Of a stretch of DNA of 64,000 bases, positions 20,094 through 31,808 are shown in pieces. Source of the DNA: Polynucleobacter acidiphobus (GTDB taxonomy: Bacteria > Pseudomonadota > Gammaproteobacteria > Burkholderiales > Burkholderiaceae). Below the pieces are notes generated by a model. It did not search any database. It saw only the letters and a list, made by a program, of their open reading frames with translations, and was not told where the DNA came from. Each line of letters begins with the position of its first letter. Position 1 is the stretch's first letter. The position numbers were made by a program, and so were the translations under genes. The DNA is taken from positions 1,787,738 through 1,851,737 of the forward strand of contig NZ_CP023277.1 in the NCBI RefSeq assembly GCF_003065385.1, read 5' to 3'.

Positions 20094-21226
20094 TGCGCCT
20101 CCGCCATCGTCGCAAAATAGGCTCGAACTAAGCGATGGTAGCGCTCATTATTGAGTAAGAATGCGTCATGTCCATGCGGCGCATCAATTTCAGCATAGCT
20201 CACATCTGCTTTGTTATTAAGTAAGGCTTGCACGATTTCGCGGCTACGATCGGGCGAAAAACGCCAGTCCGTTGAAAAAATGATGAATAAAAATTTAGCA
20301 TTAGCATGCGCTAGGGCTTGGCTCAAATCCCCCTGATGACGTTTTGCTGGATCAAAATAGTCCAGAGCTCGCGTAATTAACAAATACGTATTGGCATCAA
20401 AATACCCAGAGAACTTATCGCCCTGATGGCGCAAATAACTCTCAACGGCAAACTCCACATCAAAACTAAAACGATATTCGTCTGGCGCGCCAGCTAAACG
20501 TTGCAAATCGCGCCCAAACTTTTCGGCCATATCGTCATCCGAGAGATACGTAATATGTCCCACCATCCGCGCTAAGCGCAAGCCGCGCTTGGGAACGACC
20601 CCATGCTTGTAATAATCGCCCCCATAAAAATCAGGGTCTGACAAAATTGCATTGCGCGCAACTTCATTAAATGCGATATTTTGTGCGCTAAGCTTTGGCG
20701 TGGAGGCAATCACCACGCAATGGGCAACGCGCTCTGGATATTGAATCGCCCATGACATGGCCTGCATACCACCTAGACTACCCCCCATAACCGCCGCAAA
20801 CTTTTGAATGCCCATTTGATCGGCTAGACGTGCTTGTGCATTGACCCAATCCTCAACGGTTAGTACCGGAAAACGAGCCCCATAAGGTTCATTGGTTTGT
20901 GGATCGATGCTCATCGGGCCCGTTGAGCCAAAACACGAACCAAGATTATTTACCCCAATCACAAAAAAGTGATTGGTATCGACTGGCTTACCAGGCCCAA
21001 CCATATTGTCCCACCAGCCCAACTCATCAGCATTGTCTGGATCAATCCCGGCAACGTGATGCGATGCATTCAGCGCATGGCAAATCAGAACCGCATTGCT
21101 AGCATTTGCATTCAGTCGTCCATAAGTCTCAACAACTAAATCGTATTGATCAATGCTAGCGCCACTTTGCAACCTTAGCGGTGCATCAAAATGATAGGTT
21201 TTCTTTAAAAGATGCAGCTCACTCAT
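20084..21226 (-). CDS. metX: Homoserine O-acyltransferase MetX
   Basis: MetX activates homoserine for methionine synthesis. It is an alpha/beta hydrolase of 380 residues with the nucleophile elbow [14 protein letters not shown], an Asp in [14 protein letters not shown] and the C-terminal His in [11 protein letters not shown]. Betaproteobacterial members paired with MetW are often succinyl- rather than acetyltransferases, so the acyl donor is left open. It overlaps slmA by 4 bp upstream and metW by 10 bp downstream. Confidence 0.94.
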   Translation of the reverse strand: MSELHLLKKTYHFDAPLRLQSGASIDQYDLVVETYGRLNANASNAVLICHALNASHHVAGIDPDNADELGWWDNMVGPGKPVDTNHFFVIGVNNLGSCFGSTGPMSIDPQTNEPYGARFPVLTVEDWVNAQARLADQMGIQKFAAVMGGSLGGMQAMSWAIQYPERVAHCVVIASTPKLSAQNIAFNEVARNAILSDPDFYGGDYYKHGVVPKRGLRLARMVGHITYLSDDDMAEKFGRDLQRLAGAPDEYRFSFDVEFAVESYLRHQGDKFSGYFDANTYLLITRALDYFDPAKRHQGDLSQALAHANAKFLFIIFSTDWRFSPDRSREIVQALLNNKADVSYAEIDAPHGHDAFLLNNERYHRLVRAYFATMAEAQCN

Positions 21227-21876
21227 GCAGTAAGCAGAATTCGTAGACTTGGCTCAATTCCTTCGCTGGGCAACTTCTTAAAACCGCTCCGAGCAAAGCG
21301 ATGCCAGCGACCAATCACATAACTCATCAGTAGCGCGGACTGCAAGCTGGCTGTATCGGTAGCCGCTCCATCCTGATGTTGACTTTGTGCAATCCGCAAT
21401 GATTGCTTTAAGGATGTTTCAACACGATCCAAAACTTGATTGATGCGCTCTTGTAAGCGCTCGTCCTCCTGCAACAAAGCGTCGCCCAATAAAACACGCA
21501 CCATGCCAGGATTTTTCTCAGCAAAAACCAAGAGCATTTGCACCATCCCCTTCACTTGTGCAATGCCCAATTCCTCTTTTTGATTAATCTGATTAATCAG
21601 GCCAAAAATGGTTTGCTCGATAAATGCAATTAAACCCTCAAACATTTGCGCCTTACTAGCAAAATGTCGATAGAGCGCGGCCTCTGAAACGCCGATCTTG
21701 GCAGCCAAAGCAGCTGTGGTGACGCGATCGCCGTTTGGGTTTTGCAGCATCTCGGCCAAAATTTGCAGAATTTGTAAACGACGCTCGCCCGGGCGTGGAC
21801 GCTTACGAGTCTTGGTCTCGCCCCCGCTAATCTCAGAAGCTGAGTCTTGATGAAGAGGGCTACCGCTGCTGTTCAT
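21223..21876 (-). CDS. slmA: TetR-type nucleoid occlusion factor SlmA
   Basis: A 217-residue TetR-fold DNA-binding protein. The helix-turn-helix is [21 protein letters not shown] at residues 56-76, preceded by a basic [17 protein letters not shown]. In Gammaproteobacteria SlmA binds chromosomal sites and blocks FtsZ assembly over the nucleoid; the betaproteobacterial equivalent is annotated by homology. It sits between argB (10 bp) and metX (4-bp overlap). An ordinary TetR regulator is the alternative, but the long ligand-domain pattern with [20 protein letters not shown] fits SlmA. Confidence 0.85.
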   Translation of the reverse strand: MNSSGSPLHQDSASEISGGETKTRKRPRPGERRLQILQILAEMLQNPNGDRVTTAALAAKIGVSEAALYRHFASKAQMFEGLIAFIEQTIFGLINQINQKEELGIAQVKGMVQMLLVFAEKNPGMVRVLLGDALLQEDERLQERINQVLDRVETSLKQSLRIAQSQHQDGAATDTASLQSALLMSYVIGRWHRFARSGFKKLPSEGIEPSLRILLTA

Positions 21877-21886
21877 GATTATTTTT

Positions 21887-22792
21887 TTATCTAGAACGTA
21901 TCATGGTACCAAAAGCTTGTTCCGTCAGAATTTCTAAGAGTAGGGAGTGCTCAATCCGCCCATCAATAATATGGACCGAGTTCACGCCGCTCTTGGCAGC
22001 ATCTAGTGCAGACGAAATTTTAGGAAGCATACCCCCGGAAATCGTACCGTCGGCAAATAGTGCATCGATCTCACGTGCACTCAAATCGGTCAAGAGCTTG
22101 CCGGATTTATCCATCACGCCCGGTATATTGGTCATCATCACCAATTTCTCAGCTTTGAGAATTTCGGCCATTTTGCCCGCAACCAAATCCGCATTGATGT
22201 TATAAGCTTGACCCTCTTCACTAAAACCAATCGGTGAAATGACTGGAATAAATGCATCATCTTGTAAGGCTTTCACCACAGCCGGATTAATCGATTCAAT
22301 TTCACCGACAAATCCTAAATCGATTGGTGCGCCTGAGGGAGTTTGCTCATTCGGAACCATCATTTTCTTGGCATGAATCAAACCACCGTCTTTGCCAGTT
22401 AAACCAACGGCCTGACCACCAAAATGATTAATTAGCATCACGATGTCCTGCTGTACCTCGCCGCCCAATACCCACTCAACCACTTCCATGGTCTCTTCAT
22501 CGGTAACCCGCATTCCCTGAATAAAGGTGCCGGTCTTGCCAATTTTCTTAAGGGCTTCATCAATTTGCGGGCCACCACCATGAACGACGACCGGGTTCAT
22601 GCCAACTAGCTTTAGCAAAATCACATCGCGCGCAAAGCTCTCCTTGAGACGCTCTTCAACCATGGCGTTACCGCCATACTTAATCACAATGGTTTTGCCA
22701 TGGTATTGCCGAATGTAGGGCAGGGCCTCGGCCAAAATCTCGGCCTTCAACAATGGCGGAATGTCGGCGAGTGTTGGTACTGCTTTAGTCAT
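21887..22792 (-). CDS. argB: Acetylglutamate kinase
   Basis: ArgB phosphorylates N-acetylglutamate, the second step of arginine synthesis. The 301-residue protein has the amino-acid-kinase motifs [11 protein letters not shown] near residue 34, [10 protein letters not shown], and [13 protein letters not shown], then [15 protein letters not shown]. The N-terminal helix before the kinase fold ([20 protein letters not shown]) is of the type seen in arginine-sensitive hexameric enzymes, so feedback inhibition is possible. It lies 14 bp after dksA. Confidence 0.96.
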   Translation of the reverse strand: MTKAVPTLADIPPLLKAEILAEALPYIRQYHGKTIVIKYGGNAMVEERLKESFARDVILLKLVGMNPVVVHGGGPQIDEALKKIGKTGTFIQGMRVTDEETMEVVEWVLGGEVQQDIVMLINHFGGQAVGLTGKDGGLIHAKKMMVPNEQTPSGAPIDLGFVGEIESINPAVVKALQDDAFIPVISPIGFSEEGQAYNINADLVAGKMAEILKAEKLVMMTNIPGVMDKSGKLLTDLSAREIDALFADGTISGGMLPKISSALDAAKSGVNSVHIIDGRIEHSLLLEILTEQAFGTMIRSR

Positions 22793-22806
22793 GATGAATA
22801 GAAATC

Positions 22807-23292
22807 CTATTCACCAAATAACTTTTGGCGCAGCTCACGACGCTCTTGGGCCTCAAGTGAGAGATTAGCGGTTGGACGAGCGATTAGGCGCGATAAGCCA
22901 ATCGCCTCACCGGTTTCTTCGCACCATCCATAGTCACCCGACTCAATCCTTGCTAGCGCTTGCTCAACCTTCTTTAAGAGCTTACGCTCACGATCTCGGG
23001 TTCGGAGCTCTAATGCGTGCTCTTCTTCAATCGTCGCCCGATCAGCGGGATCGGGGACCAGTATGTTTTCACGTAAGTGCTCAGTCGTTTCGCTAGCGTG
23101 CTTCAAAATATCTTCTTTGAGCGTTTGCAATTTGGTGCGAAAGAACTCCAACTGAGCGGCATTCATGTAGTCCTTTTCAGACATCTTTAGTAATTCGGCC
23201 TCAGTTAGGGGGGCGCCTTTAGCGGACGATCCAGAAGCTTTCTTACTGGGCTCAGCAGACTTCGCTTTGGTACTCGCTTCTTTTGTCGTCAT
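22807..23292 (-). CDS. dksA: RNA polymerase-binding factor DksA, zinc-finger cysteines mostly lost
   Basis: DksA enters the secondary channel of RNA polymerase and, with ppGpp, adjusts transcription of stable RNA and biosynthetic genes. From ATG 23292 (GAAGGA seven bases upstream) it is 161 residues. A Lys/Ser/Ala-rich tail is followed by the coiled coil with tip motif DPADRAT and the C-terminal globule [20 protein letters not shown]. Only the first of the four zinc-ligand cysteines remains (CEET and NLSLEA in place of CxxC pairs), so it should fold without zinc. This is usual for alpha- and betaproteobacterial DksA as I recall it. The gene upstream encodes a CobW-type GTPase. Confidence 0.94.
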   Translation of the reverse strand: MTTKEASTKAKSAEPSKKASGSSAKGAPLTEAELLKMSEKDYMNAAQLEFFRTKLQTLKEDILKHASETTEHLRENILVPDPADRATIEEEHALELRTRDRERKLLKKVEQALARIESGDYGWCEETGEAIGLSRLIARPTANLSLEAQERRELRQKLFGE

Positions 23293-23476
23293 GGTTTTTC
23301 CTTCGCTCCAAATAATCAACACCTTAAACCCCAGGGCAATATCGCCAATCAGGGTTACTACTAAAAGTCACTTAATTGCACTTTTAAGGGAGCATTATTA
23401 CGCTTTCTATAAAAGTTTCAATGGCTATTTAAATACAACCGTGGCGGCGCATTGTACAGTAATTCAATTAATTCAA

Positions 23477-24529
23477 TTAGTTAGCCAAGCAGCCTTCCAA
23501 ACCGGCCAGCAAAGTATCTTTTGGCAGATCAATTCCAATGAATACCATCCGAGTTTGTTTAGCCTCTGCCCCCCATGGGCCAGCCAAATCACTACCCATC
23601 ATTTCATGAACGCCCTGAAGAACCACCTTGCGGGCTGAACCCTTCACATACAAGACGCCTTTGTAGCGCAACATCTTCTCCCCAAATACAGATAAGACGC
23701 CCCCCAAAAAATCCTCCAACTTGCGGTGATCGAACGGTTTATCGCTTTTAAAAACAAATGATTGAATCCGATCGGTATGCCCATGGTGGTTGTGATGATT
23801 GTGGCCATGGCCATGGTGATGCTCATGATCGTGGTGGTGATCGTGACCACATTCGCTGTGATCGTGATCATCCTCTTCCAAAAAATGGGGATCAATATCG
23901 AGCTTGGCATTTAAATTAAATCCCCGCAAATCCAAGACGGAATCGAGCGGTACCACGCCCTTTGTAATCGTTTGGATGGGTGCTCTTGGGTTCATATGCA
24001 TCAACCGATTTTTTAGAGCCGCAATTTCTTCTGGGCTCGTAAGGTCTGTTTTAGTAATAAAGATGCGATCGGCAAAGCCAACTTGGCGCTGAACTTCCTC
24101 GTGCTCATTAAGCTGTTTCTGTCCATGCTTAGCATCGACAAGGGTAACAACGGCATCTAACACGTAATGATTAGCAATGTCATCATCAATGAAAAACGTT
24201 TGCGCAACCGGACCGGGGTTTGCCACACCAGTCGTTTCAATGACCACATGGTCAAACTGAATTTTTTTACTCTTACGCTGCTCCCATAGCTGATTTAATG
24301 CTTCAACTAAATCGCCTCGAATCGAACAGCACACGCAGCCATTGCTCATTTGCACAATTTGCTCTTGCGTATCTTGAACTAGGATATCGTTATCGATATT
24401 TTCTTCACCAAACTCGTTTTCAATCACAGCAATTTTTTTGCCATGCTCACCGGTCAAAATGTGTTTTAACAAAGTGGTCTTACCACTGCCCAAAAATCCC
24501 GTGAGAATCGTTACTGGTATTAATGCCAT
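23477..24529 (-). CDS. CobW/COG0523-family GTPase with His-rich metal-binding insert
   Basis: A 350-residue P-loop GTPase of the metal-chaperone group: Walker A GFLGSGKTTL at residues 11-20, the family's GCVCCSIRGDLVEAL near 64, and TKTDL for guanine recognition. Between the GTPase and C-terminal domains (about residues 217-250) is a His/Asp run with over fifteen histidines, which should bind zinc or another transition metal. The C-terminal CobW domain follows. Members of this family deliver Zn, Co or Ni; which metal applies here is unknown. It lies about 185 bp upstream of dksA on the same strand. I see no clear Zur operator before the gene. Confidence 0.9.
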   Translation of the reverse strand: MALIPVTILTGFLGSGKTTLLKHILTGEHGKKIAVIENEFGEENIDNDILVQDTQEQIVQMSNGCVCCSIRGDLVEALNQLWEQRKSKKIQFDHVVIETTGVANPGPVAQTFFIDDDIANHYVLDAVVTLVDAKHGQKQLNEHEEVQRQVGFADRIFITKTDLTSPEEIAALKNRLMHMNPRAPIQTITKGVVPLDSVLDLRGFNLNAKLDIDPHFLEEDDHDHSECGHDHHHDHEHHHGHGHNHHNHHGHTDRIQSFVFKSDKPFDHRKLEDFLGGVLSVFGEKMLRYKGVLYVKGSARKVVLQGVHEMMGSDLAGPWGAEAKQTRMVFIGIDLPKDTLLAGLEGCLAN

Positions 24530-24576
24530 CGTGATGTCATTTCTTAAAAAGAATGTTTAAACAAGTATCTTACCGA

Positions 24577-25785
24577 TTATTGGGTGCGTTGGAGTAGCAA
24601 TCCTTTAAGGTATTCCCCTTCCGGAAAACTAGCCAGAACTGGATGATCCAATCCCGCTGCCAAACGCCGCAGGATTCGATAATTCGTTTCTTGATCTTGC
24701 ATATGTGACAAGGCCTCACTAACGGATGAAGTGATCATTTGCTCAAAATGCTCGAGGCTAACAGCGCCTGAGCAAGAAAATGTGAATAGCAGGCCGCCCG
24801 GATTGAGTAATTGCAAGGCAGCGCGATTAATCTCTTTATAGGCCTTTAAGGCACGCTCAAGATGCTGAGCCGAAGGCGCAAACTTTGGGGGATCTAAGAC
24901 GATTAAATCAAATTTTTCCTGAGCGCCCCGCAGTTCTCGAAGGGTAGCAAAGGCATCGGCATCATGCCAGGTAGCCAATTCCGAAGAATAGCCATTCATT
25001 GCCATTTGACGCTGTGCCAAGGCCAAGGCATCGCCAGATGAATCAACTGACATCACGCTCTTTGCTCCTCCTTGCAAAGCCGCCAAAGAGAATCCACCGG
25101 TGTAGCAAAACATATTGAGCACTCGGCGATTGCTTGCAAGCTCAGACACCATCTTGCGGTTATCGCGCTGATCAATATAAAAACCGGTCTTATGACCTCC
25201 TAGCACATCGATTCCATACTGAACCCCATGCTCATTGACCGAAATGAGCTCACCGTCATGGTCGCCAGACAAAATACCGCTCTGCTCTGCTAATCCCTCT
25301 CGAGCTCGCACTGCAGCATCCGAGCGCTCGACCATCAAGGAGCACTGGGTTTGCTCTTGTAAGGCGCTGATGATGGCATCTCGCCAATATTCCACGCCTG
25401 CACTCAGAAACTGGCAAACAATCACCCGATCATACTGGTCAACAATCAGGCCGGGTAAGCCATCGGCCTCCCCAGCAATTAATCGAATCGCATTTGTGCC
25501 TCGTATCCATTGCTGCCGATGCTGTATCGCTGCACTAATTTTGCGCTTAAAAAAGGCGTGATCAATGGCTTCGGTTTCATTCCACGACCAAATGCGCACA
25601 CGGATCTTCGACAGCGGGCTATAGGCCCCTTTTGCAATCCAGCGGCCATCTTGACTAAGGATCTGAACCGTTGCACCTGCTTTGGGCTTTCCATCAACCC
25701 TCTTGATCGCGGTTGCATACACCCAAGGGTGCCTCCGCACTATGGGGCGCTCCTTACCCGCCTCAAGAATAATGTTGCAGTTCAC
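24577..25785 (-). CDS. RlmI-like class I rRNA (cytosine-5) methyltransferase
   Basis: The 402-residue protein opens with a PUA RNA-binding domain (KERPIVRRHPWVYATAIKRVDG) and continues into a Rossmann methyltransferase domain: LNMFCYTGGFSLAAL near residue 220 binds SAM, and LIVLDPPKFAPS and FTFSCSGAVS hold the catalytic area. The architecture is that of E. coli RlmI (23S rRNA m5C1962). The FSCSG cysteine is where the nucleophile would be. It overlaps xerC by 4 bp. Substrate position is inferred. Confidence 0.88.
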   Translation of the reverse strand: MNCNIILEAGKERPIVRRHPWVYATAIKRVDGKPKAGATVQILSQDGRWIAKGAYSPLSKIRVRIWSWNETEAIDHAFFKRKISAAIQHRQQWIRGTNAIRLIAGEADGLPGLIVDQYDRVIVCQFLSAGVEYWRDAIISALQEQTQCSLMVERSDAAVRAREGLAEQSGILSGDHDGELISVNEHGVQYGIDVLGGHKTGFYIDQRDNRKMVSELASNRRVLNMFCYTGGFSLAALQGGAKSVMSVDSSGDALALAQRQMAMNGYSSELATWHDADAFATLRELRGAQEKFDLIVLDPPKFAPSAQHLERALKAYKEINRAALQLLNPGGLLFTFSCSGAVSLEHFEQMITSSVSEALSHMQDQETNYRILRRLAAGLDHPVLASFPEGEYLKGLLLQRTQ

Positions 25786-26738
25786 GTTTTATTACCCTTC
25801 ACTTTGGCGCGTGGGTGAGCATTGTCATAGGCTTTTGCTAAATGCTGAAAATCCAAGGCGGTATAAATTTGCGTACTGGCAATACTGGCGTGTCCTAACA
25901 TTTCTTGCACGGCTCGCAAGTCATGGGACGATTGCAGAACATGGCTAGCAAAACTGTGGCGCATCATGTGTGGATGTACATGGGTAGGCAAACCAGCCCG
26001 AATGGCCATCGACCTCAAACGGGCCTGCACGGTGCGTGGCGCAAGACGCCTACCCTGAATCGATACAAATAAAGCCTGCTCATCCTGCAACGTTAATAAA
26101 GCGCGTTGCGATTTCCAACGCTGCAATGCCTCCATGGCGGGCTTTCCAACTGGAATGGTCCTGCGCTTATTGCCCTTACCAAGAACCGAAACCTCGCTTG
26201 CACTCCAATCAATCCAACCTAAAGAATCTCGACTTGGCTCACTATCTAACCCTAACAGCTCTGATAGGCGCAAGCCCGATGAATACAAAAGTTCGATCAA
26301 AGCATGATCACGACTCAACTCCCACTCTTCATTTTCTGCCGCCTCTTTAGCGGCAAACTCAATGAGGGCCAGTGCTTGTTCTACCGATAATGCCTTCGGT
26401 AGCAACTTACTGCGCTTGGGGGCTTTGATATCGGCGACGGGGTTTGATCCAAGACCAAGCTGACCTTTACTTTCCAATAAGAGCCAGTCATAAAAACCGC
26501 GCCATGCCGATAAAACTCGAGCAATCGATCGTGCAGATAGCCCCTTGGCGTGAAGCGTTGCGGTCCAACGACGAATGAGTGCATGATTAATTTGATCAAT
26601 TGCACACTTCTCAAGTTGTGCATTCTCGTAGAGAATTTTTAAATCAGCGCGATACGCTTTAATCGTATGAACCGATAATTGCCGCACAACATGCAAGTTA
26701 TATAGGTAGGCCTCGATCTTCGCCGAGAGAGTGTCCAC
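25782..26738 (-). CDS. xerC: Tyrosine recombinase XerC
   Basis: XerC resolves chromosome dimers at dif together with XerD. The 318-residue protein has an N-terminal SAM-like domain (HTIKAYRADLKIL) and the catalytic set: Arg in YSSGLRLSELLGL, Lys in GKGNKRRTIPVG, HMMRHSFASHVL, LGHASIASTQIYTAL with the final Tyr nucleophile. The start is GTG at 26738. Coupling to a DUF484 gene just upstream is the usual xerC neighbourhood and supports XerC rather than XerD or a mobile-element integrase. Confidence 0.93.
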   Translation of the reverse strand: MDTLSAKIEAYLYNLHVVRQLSVHTIKAYRADLKILYENAQLEKCAIDQINHALIRRWTATLHAKGLSARSIARVLSAWRGFYDWLLLESKGQLGLGSNPVADIKAPKRSKLLPKALSVEQALALIEFAAKEAAENEEWELSRDHALIELLYSSGLRLSELLGLDSEPSRDSLGWIDWSASEVSVLGKGNKRRTIPVGKPAMEALQRWKSQRALLTLQDEQALFVSIQGRRLAPRTVQARLRSMAIRAGLPTHVHPHMMRHSFASHVLQSSHDLRAVQEMLGHASIASTQIYTALDFQHLAKAYDNAHPRAKVKGNKT

Positions 26739-26758
26739 AATCGTGTGCTTATTTGTGC

Positions 26759-27397
26759 TTAAGCGGCAACCCGCCGCAACGCTGCTGCAGCTAAACCAGC
26801 AATTTGTCTTAAATAAAACACGCCCATGTCCTCTGTAAAACGTTCACCGTCTTTGCTAAGAAGTGCTAAGCCGGCAAAGCGATTTTGCTCCAACGGTATT
26901 GCTAATACAGCAATGCTCTGCCAATCATGATTGCCTTGCAAATGGACTAACTTTTCTTTAAACACATCTGGACATTTCGCGAAGGGCTGGCAAATGGGGT
27001 GCTCTAACAATGCCTCAAACGCAGGATCAACTGGTAATACTTTACAAACCTCGACCTCAAAGACAGAGGAAAGACCGGTTTCAATCGCACCATTTACTTG
27101 CTGGCTATCTTGCGCCTCAATGAGCTTTTGTAACCAAGCAACCATTGCTACTTGGGTCTTGTCATTACGACTGCCAAAACGTAGCATTTCGTTTAAGCGT
27201 GAATTAAGTTCTTGGTTTTGTGAGCGTAGCAAATGCATTTGTCGCTCTTGCAACGAAATAGCTCGATCGCTATTGGGATCTTTTAGGCGCACTTCTTGCA
27301 AGACCTCAGCATGGCGCTCAAAAAATCCTGGGCAAGCTTTTAGCCATTGGGCCACTAAGGCTTCTTGTTCATCCTGACTAAGCTCGGTAGCACTCAT
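26759..27397 (-). CDS. DUF484 family protein
   Basis: A 212-residue cytosolic protein. The N-terminal WLKACPGFFERHAEVLQEVRLKDPN is the DUF484 signature, followed by a helical segment with SLQERQMHLLRSQNQELNSRL (likely coiled coil, residues 47-70) and a GAF-like domain to the C-terminus. Family members sit beside xerC in many proteobacteria; the function is not established. It lies 20 bp before xerC and 8 bp after gatB. Confidence 0.88.
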   Translation of the reverse strand: MSATELSQDEQEALVAQWLKACPGFFERHAEVLQEVRLKDPNSDRAISLQERQMHLLRSQNQELNSRLNEMLRFGSRNDKTQVAMVAWLQKLIEAQDSQQVNGAIETGLSSVFEVEVCKVLPVDPAFEALLEHPICQPFAKCPDVFKEKLVHLQGNHDWQSIAVLAIPLEQNRFAGLALLSKDGERFTEDMGVFYLRQIAGLAAAALRRVAA

Positions 27398-27405
27398 TTC
27401 ATTTC

Positions 27406-28881
27406 CTATCCACTTTGTAATTTCTTGCGCAGTAACTCATTGAGTTGCTGAGGATTTGCTTTGCCTTGCGAGGCTTTCATCACCTGGCCAATTAAGGCGT
27501 TAAAGGCTTTCTCTTTGCCAGACTTAAACTCTTCAACAGATTTTGGATTGGCCTGTAACACCCCATTAACGAGGGCCTCTAAGGCACCAATATCGGTTAT
27601 TTGCTTTAACCCCCGCTGCTCAATCATTTCATCAATCGCGATGGCTGGTTTCTTGGCGAGCGCATCCTCCCAAATTAAGATGAATATCTCTTTTGCAATC
27701 TTGTTAGAAATCGTTCCGTCTAAAGAACGATTAAGTAGTGCCTCGATCTGAGCAATATCAATTGGTAATTGATGGGCGGATAAATTCGAGCGATTTAGGG
27801 CCGAGGCCAAATCACCAGCAATGAAGTTCGCAATGGTCTTGGCGTGTTTTGCGCCTAAACGGCGGACCAGCTCCATAAATAAATCGGCTGTGGCTCGATC
27901 CTGGCTGAGGATCTGACTATCGTAAGGACTAAGTCCGTATTCGGATTGCCACTGCGCGCGTAGCGTGGCTGGTAATGCTGGCATACCAGCACGAATTTCT
28001 TCAATCCAATCCGCATGAATGACGAGGGGTAATAAATCAGGGTCTGGGAAATACCGATAATCTTGAGCGTCTTCTTTACTGCGCATGCTGCGAGTCTCTT
28101 GAAGATCCGGGTCGTATAAACGCGTCTCCTGAATGACTATACCGCCATCTTCAATCAGTTCAATTTGGCGACGCACTTCATACTGAATGGCCTCTTCTAA
28201 GAATCGGAAAGAATTTAGATTCTTAATTTCGCAGCGCGTTCCGAATTCAGTTTGTCCCATCGGTCGCACCGATACATTGGCGTCGCATCGAAACGATCCT
28301 TCTTGCATATTGCCATCGCAGACCCCTAGCCACACCACTAAGCCATGAAGGGCTTTCGCATAAGCAACCGCCTCAGCAGCGCTGCGCATCACCGGCTCGG
28401 TGACGATCTCTAGAAGAGGAGTGCCGGCTCGATTTAAATCAATCCCGCTAGCTGGTTCGCCATGGGGGCCAATAAAGTTCTCGTGAACGGATTTGCCAGC
28501 ATCTTCCTCTAGGTGGGCTCGAGTTAGCTCAACCACCTTGGTCTGACCATCGACAACGATTTCAATTTGTCCGCCGACGACCACCGGTATCTCATATTGA
28601 CTAATTTGATAGCCCTTAGGCAGATCAGGATAAAAATAATTTTTACGAGCAAAAATACTGCGCGGAGAAATCTGGGCACCAATCGCCAAACCAAAACGAA
28701 TCGCGTGCTCAACCGCTTGACGATTTAAAACTGGCAACACCCCTGGTAGCGCTAAATCAACAGCACACGCTTGGGTATTTGGCTGGGCACCAAATTGCGT
28801 ACTCGCCCCACTAAATATTTTGGACTGTGTTAGCAGTTGCGTATGGGTCTCGAGACCAATGACAATTTCCCACTTCATCAT
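27406..28881 (-). CDS. gatB: Asp-tRNA(Asn)/Glu-tRNA(Gln) amidotransferase subunit B
   Basis: GatB is the kinase and tRNA-binding subunit of GatCAB, which amidates mischarged Glu-tRNA(Gln) or Asp-tRNA(Asn). The 491-residue protein has [15 protein letters not shown] at the start, [18 protein letters not shown] and [12 protein letters not shown] in the cradle domain, and a C-terminal YqeY-like tail domain ending in [11 protein letters not shown]. Its ATG overlaps the gatA stop (4 bp), and gatC-gatA-gatB run in that order. ATG 28878 is a possible second start. Confidence 0.96.
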   Translation of the reverse strand: MMKWEIVIGLETHTQLLTQSKIFSGASTQFGAQPNTQACAVDLALPGVLPVLNRQAVEHAIRFGLAIGAQISPRSIFARKNYFYPDLPKGYQISQYEIPVVVGGQIEIVVDGQTKVVELTRAHLEEDAGKSVHENFIGPHGEPASGIDLNRAGTPLLEIVTEPVMRSAAEAVAYAKALHGLVVWLGVCDGNMQEGSFRCDANVSVRPMGQTEFGTRCEIKNLNSFRFLEEAIQYEVRRQIELIEDGGIVIQETRLYDPDLQETRSMRSKEDAQDYRYFPDPDLLPLVIHADWIEEIRAGMPALPATLRAQWQSEYGLSPYDSQILSQDRATADLFMELVRRLGAKHAKTIANFIAGDLASALNRSNLSAHQLPIDIAQIEALLNRSLDGTISNKIAKEIFILIWEDALAKKPAIAIDEMIEQRGLKQITDIGALEALVNGVLQANPKSVEEFKSGKEKAFNALIGQVMKASQGKANPQQLNELLRKKLQSG

Positions 28882-30389
28882 GCCACCCCTTCGGGTCTGC
28901 GCAAATGCCAGTCGCTTGCTTGCTGATACTGGTGCGCAACTTGCAATAGACGCGCCTCAGAGAAATAATTTCCGATCAATTGCATTCCAATCGGCAGCCC
29001 ATCGCCCGAAAATCCACAGGGTGCGCTCATCGCTGGCAAGCCTGCCAAATTCGCTGACAGGGTATAAATATCTTCTAAGTACATCTGCAAGGGATCTTTG
29101 GTCTTTTCACCCAGGCCCCAAGCAACATCAGGGGCTACAGGCCCTAAAATCACATCGCACCGGGTAAAAGCCTGTGCAAAGTCTGCCGCAATGATGCGAC
29201 GAATCTTTTGAGCTTGCAAATAGTAAGCATCGTAATAGCCGTGCGATAAGACATAACTACCAATCAAAATGCGCCGCTTCACCTCCGCACCAAAACCTTC
29301 GCTGCGGGAACGTTGATACATTTCCAATAAATCAGAGTACTCGCTCGTACGATGGCCATAACGCACCCCGTCGTAACGACTCAAGTTGCTCGATGCTTCA
29401 GCGGGAGCTAAAACGTAATACACCGGGATCGATAACTTCGTTTTAGGCAAACTCACTTCGGTAATAGCAGCCCCCAAGGATTGAAGTACCTCTTTAGCAA
29501 CCAGTACCGCTTGCGCTACATCCTGCGACAGACCCTCGGAAAAAAATTCCTTTGGCAAGCCGATGCGCAATCCCAACAGCGGTTTTTTAGGATCTTCGCC
29601 AGACCAGGCTTGACTCAGAAAACGTCCGTAGTCTTCGCCGCTATCAGCAAGGGATGTTGAATCGCGCGGATCGTGCTTCGACATGGCGCTCAGTAACAGA
29701 GCGCAATCCTCAGCGGTTTTTCCAATTGGGCCTGCCTGGTCCAGTGAGGAAGCATAAGCAATCATGCCGTATCGCGAAACACGACCGTAAGTTGGCTTAA
29801 TCCCTGTCAGGCCACAAAATGCGGCGGGCTGCCGAATCGATCCACCGGTATCGGTCCCAGTAGCGATTGGCGCCAATCCGGCGGCAACGGCGACCGCCGA
29901 ACCACCCGAAGATCCCCCCGAGACCCGTTGTGCATTCCACGGATTAAGTGCAGGCCCAAATGCAGAGTTCTCATTGGAAGAGCCCATCGCAAACTCATCC
30001 ATATTGGTTTTGCCTAGGCACACCATACCTGCAGCCTTTGGATTCTCTGCGTCTGGCAAGCCCAAACTTGCTACCACGGCTGCATCAAAGGGGCTTTTAT
30101 AGCCCGCCAACATTTTGGAAGCGGCTGTCGTGACCCACTCTTTGGTCACGAAAACATCTTTGTGGGCAATCGGAATTCCGGTTAAAGGTCCTGCAAGCCC
30201 TTGTGATATCAGCTGATCAGCGCGTCTGGCCTGCTCTCGCGTCTGATCTGGCAAAACATCGAGATAGGCGTTTAGATGCTGGTATTTTGTCATCCGCTCA
30301 AGAAAGAATTCACATAACTCTAAGCTTGATATTTCTTTATTAATCAATGACTTAGATAAACTTTGCAGGGTTTGGTGCTGCCAATTCAT
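28878..30389 (-). CDS. gatA: Asp-tRNA(Asn)/Glu-tRNA(Gln) amidotransferase subunit A
   Basis: GatA is the amidase that releases ammonia from glutamine for GatB. The 503-residue protein has the Ser-cisSer-Lys triad of amidase-signature enzymes: Lys in [10 protein letters not shown] near residue 75 and the serines in [17 protein letters not shown] near 150, then [16 protein letters not shown] start at 30389 (MNWQHQTL), which overlaps the gatC stop by 4 bp; an upstream in-frame start at 30476 would add 29 residues lying within gatC. Confidence 0.96.
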   Translation of the reverse strand: MNWQHQTLQSLSKSLINKEISSLELCEFFLERMTKYQHLNAYLDVLPDQTREQARRADQLISQGLAGPLTGIPIAHKDVFVTKEWVTTAASKMLAGYKSPFDAAVVASLGLPDAENPKAAGMVCLGKTNMDEFAMGSSNENSAFGPALNPWNAQRVSGGSSGGSAVAVAAGLAPIATGTDTGGSIRQPAAFCGLTGIKPTYGRVSRYGMIAYASSLDQAGPIGKTAEDCALLLSAMSKHDPRDSTSLADSGEDYGRFLSQAWSGEDPKKPLLGLRIGLPKEFFSEGLSQDVAQAVLVAKEVLQSLGAAITEVSLPKTKLSIPVYYVLAPAEASSNLSRYDGVRYGHRTSEYSDLLEMYQRSRSEGFGAEVKRRILIGSYVLSHGYYDAYYLQAQKIRRIIAADFAQAFTRCDVILGPVAPDVAWGLGEKTKDPLQMYLEDIYTLSANLAGLPAMSAPCGFSGDGLPIGMQLIGNYFSEARLLQVAHQYQQASDWHLRRPEGVA

Positions 30390-30679
30390 TCGATCACTCT
30401 CGGGACTAAAAAGTAGCCCTCGGCTTGCGCGGGTGCGTTCGCCATATTCACTTCGCGCGCATTTACCTCGGTGCATGCGTCAGGCCGTAAAGGCTGAGCC
30501 AAATCTTCTATAAATAAAATGGGGTGGGGCAAAGGCTCAATCTGCTCGGTATTGACTGCTTGCATTTGTTCGACGAGAGCGAAAACGGCCTCCAATTGTG
30601 GCAATACTGCCTCGGCCTCTGAGGCGCTTAATTGCAAGCGAGAGAGCTTAGCTATGCGGTGAACTTCATATATATCCAT
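30386..30679 (-). CDS. gatC: Asp-tRNA(Asn)/Glu-tRNA(Gln) amidotransferase subunit C
   Basis: GatC is a 97-residue strap that stabilises the GatA-GatB contact. It shows the family pattern [13 protein letters not shown] at the N-terminus, a central [21 protein letters not shown] and the C-terminal [23 protein letters not shown]. It heads the gatCAB operon and is divergent from mreB over 62 bp, which must hold both promoters. Confidence 0.94.
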   Translation of the reverse strand: MDIYEVHRIAKLSRLQLSASEAEAVLPQLEAVFALVEQMQAVNTEQIEPLPHPILFIEDLAQPLRPDACTEVNAREVNMANAPAQAEGYFLVPRVIE

Positions 30680-30717
30680 GGGGTGCTAGAGTATCATTTC
30701 ATCTTTAAGCTAATTAA

Positions 30718-31785
<1,068 letters not shown>

Positions 31786-31808
31786 GCGGCTAAAAGCCGA
31801 AGCGGGCT

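Noticed and set aside
23293..23476. Zur operator between the CobW GTPase and dksA
   Set aside because: No AT-rich dyad resembling a Zur site could be found by eye in this gap or before the GTPase gene.
25782..26738. Tyrosine recombinase as a mobile-element integrase
   Set aside because: Neighbourhood with a DUF484 gene and the sequence pattern fit housekeeping XerC; no element ends are nearby.
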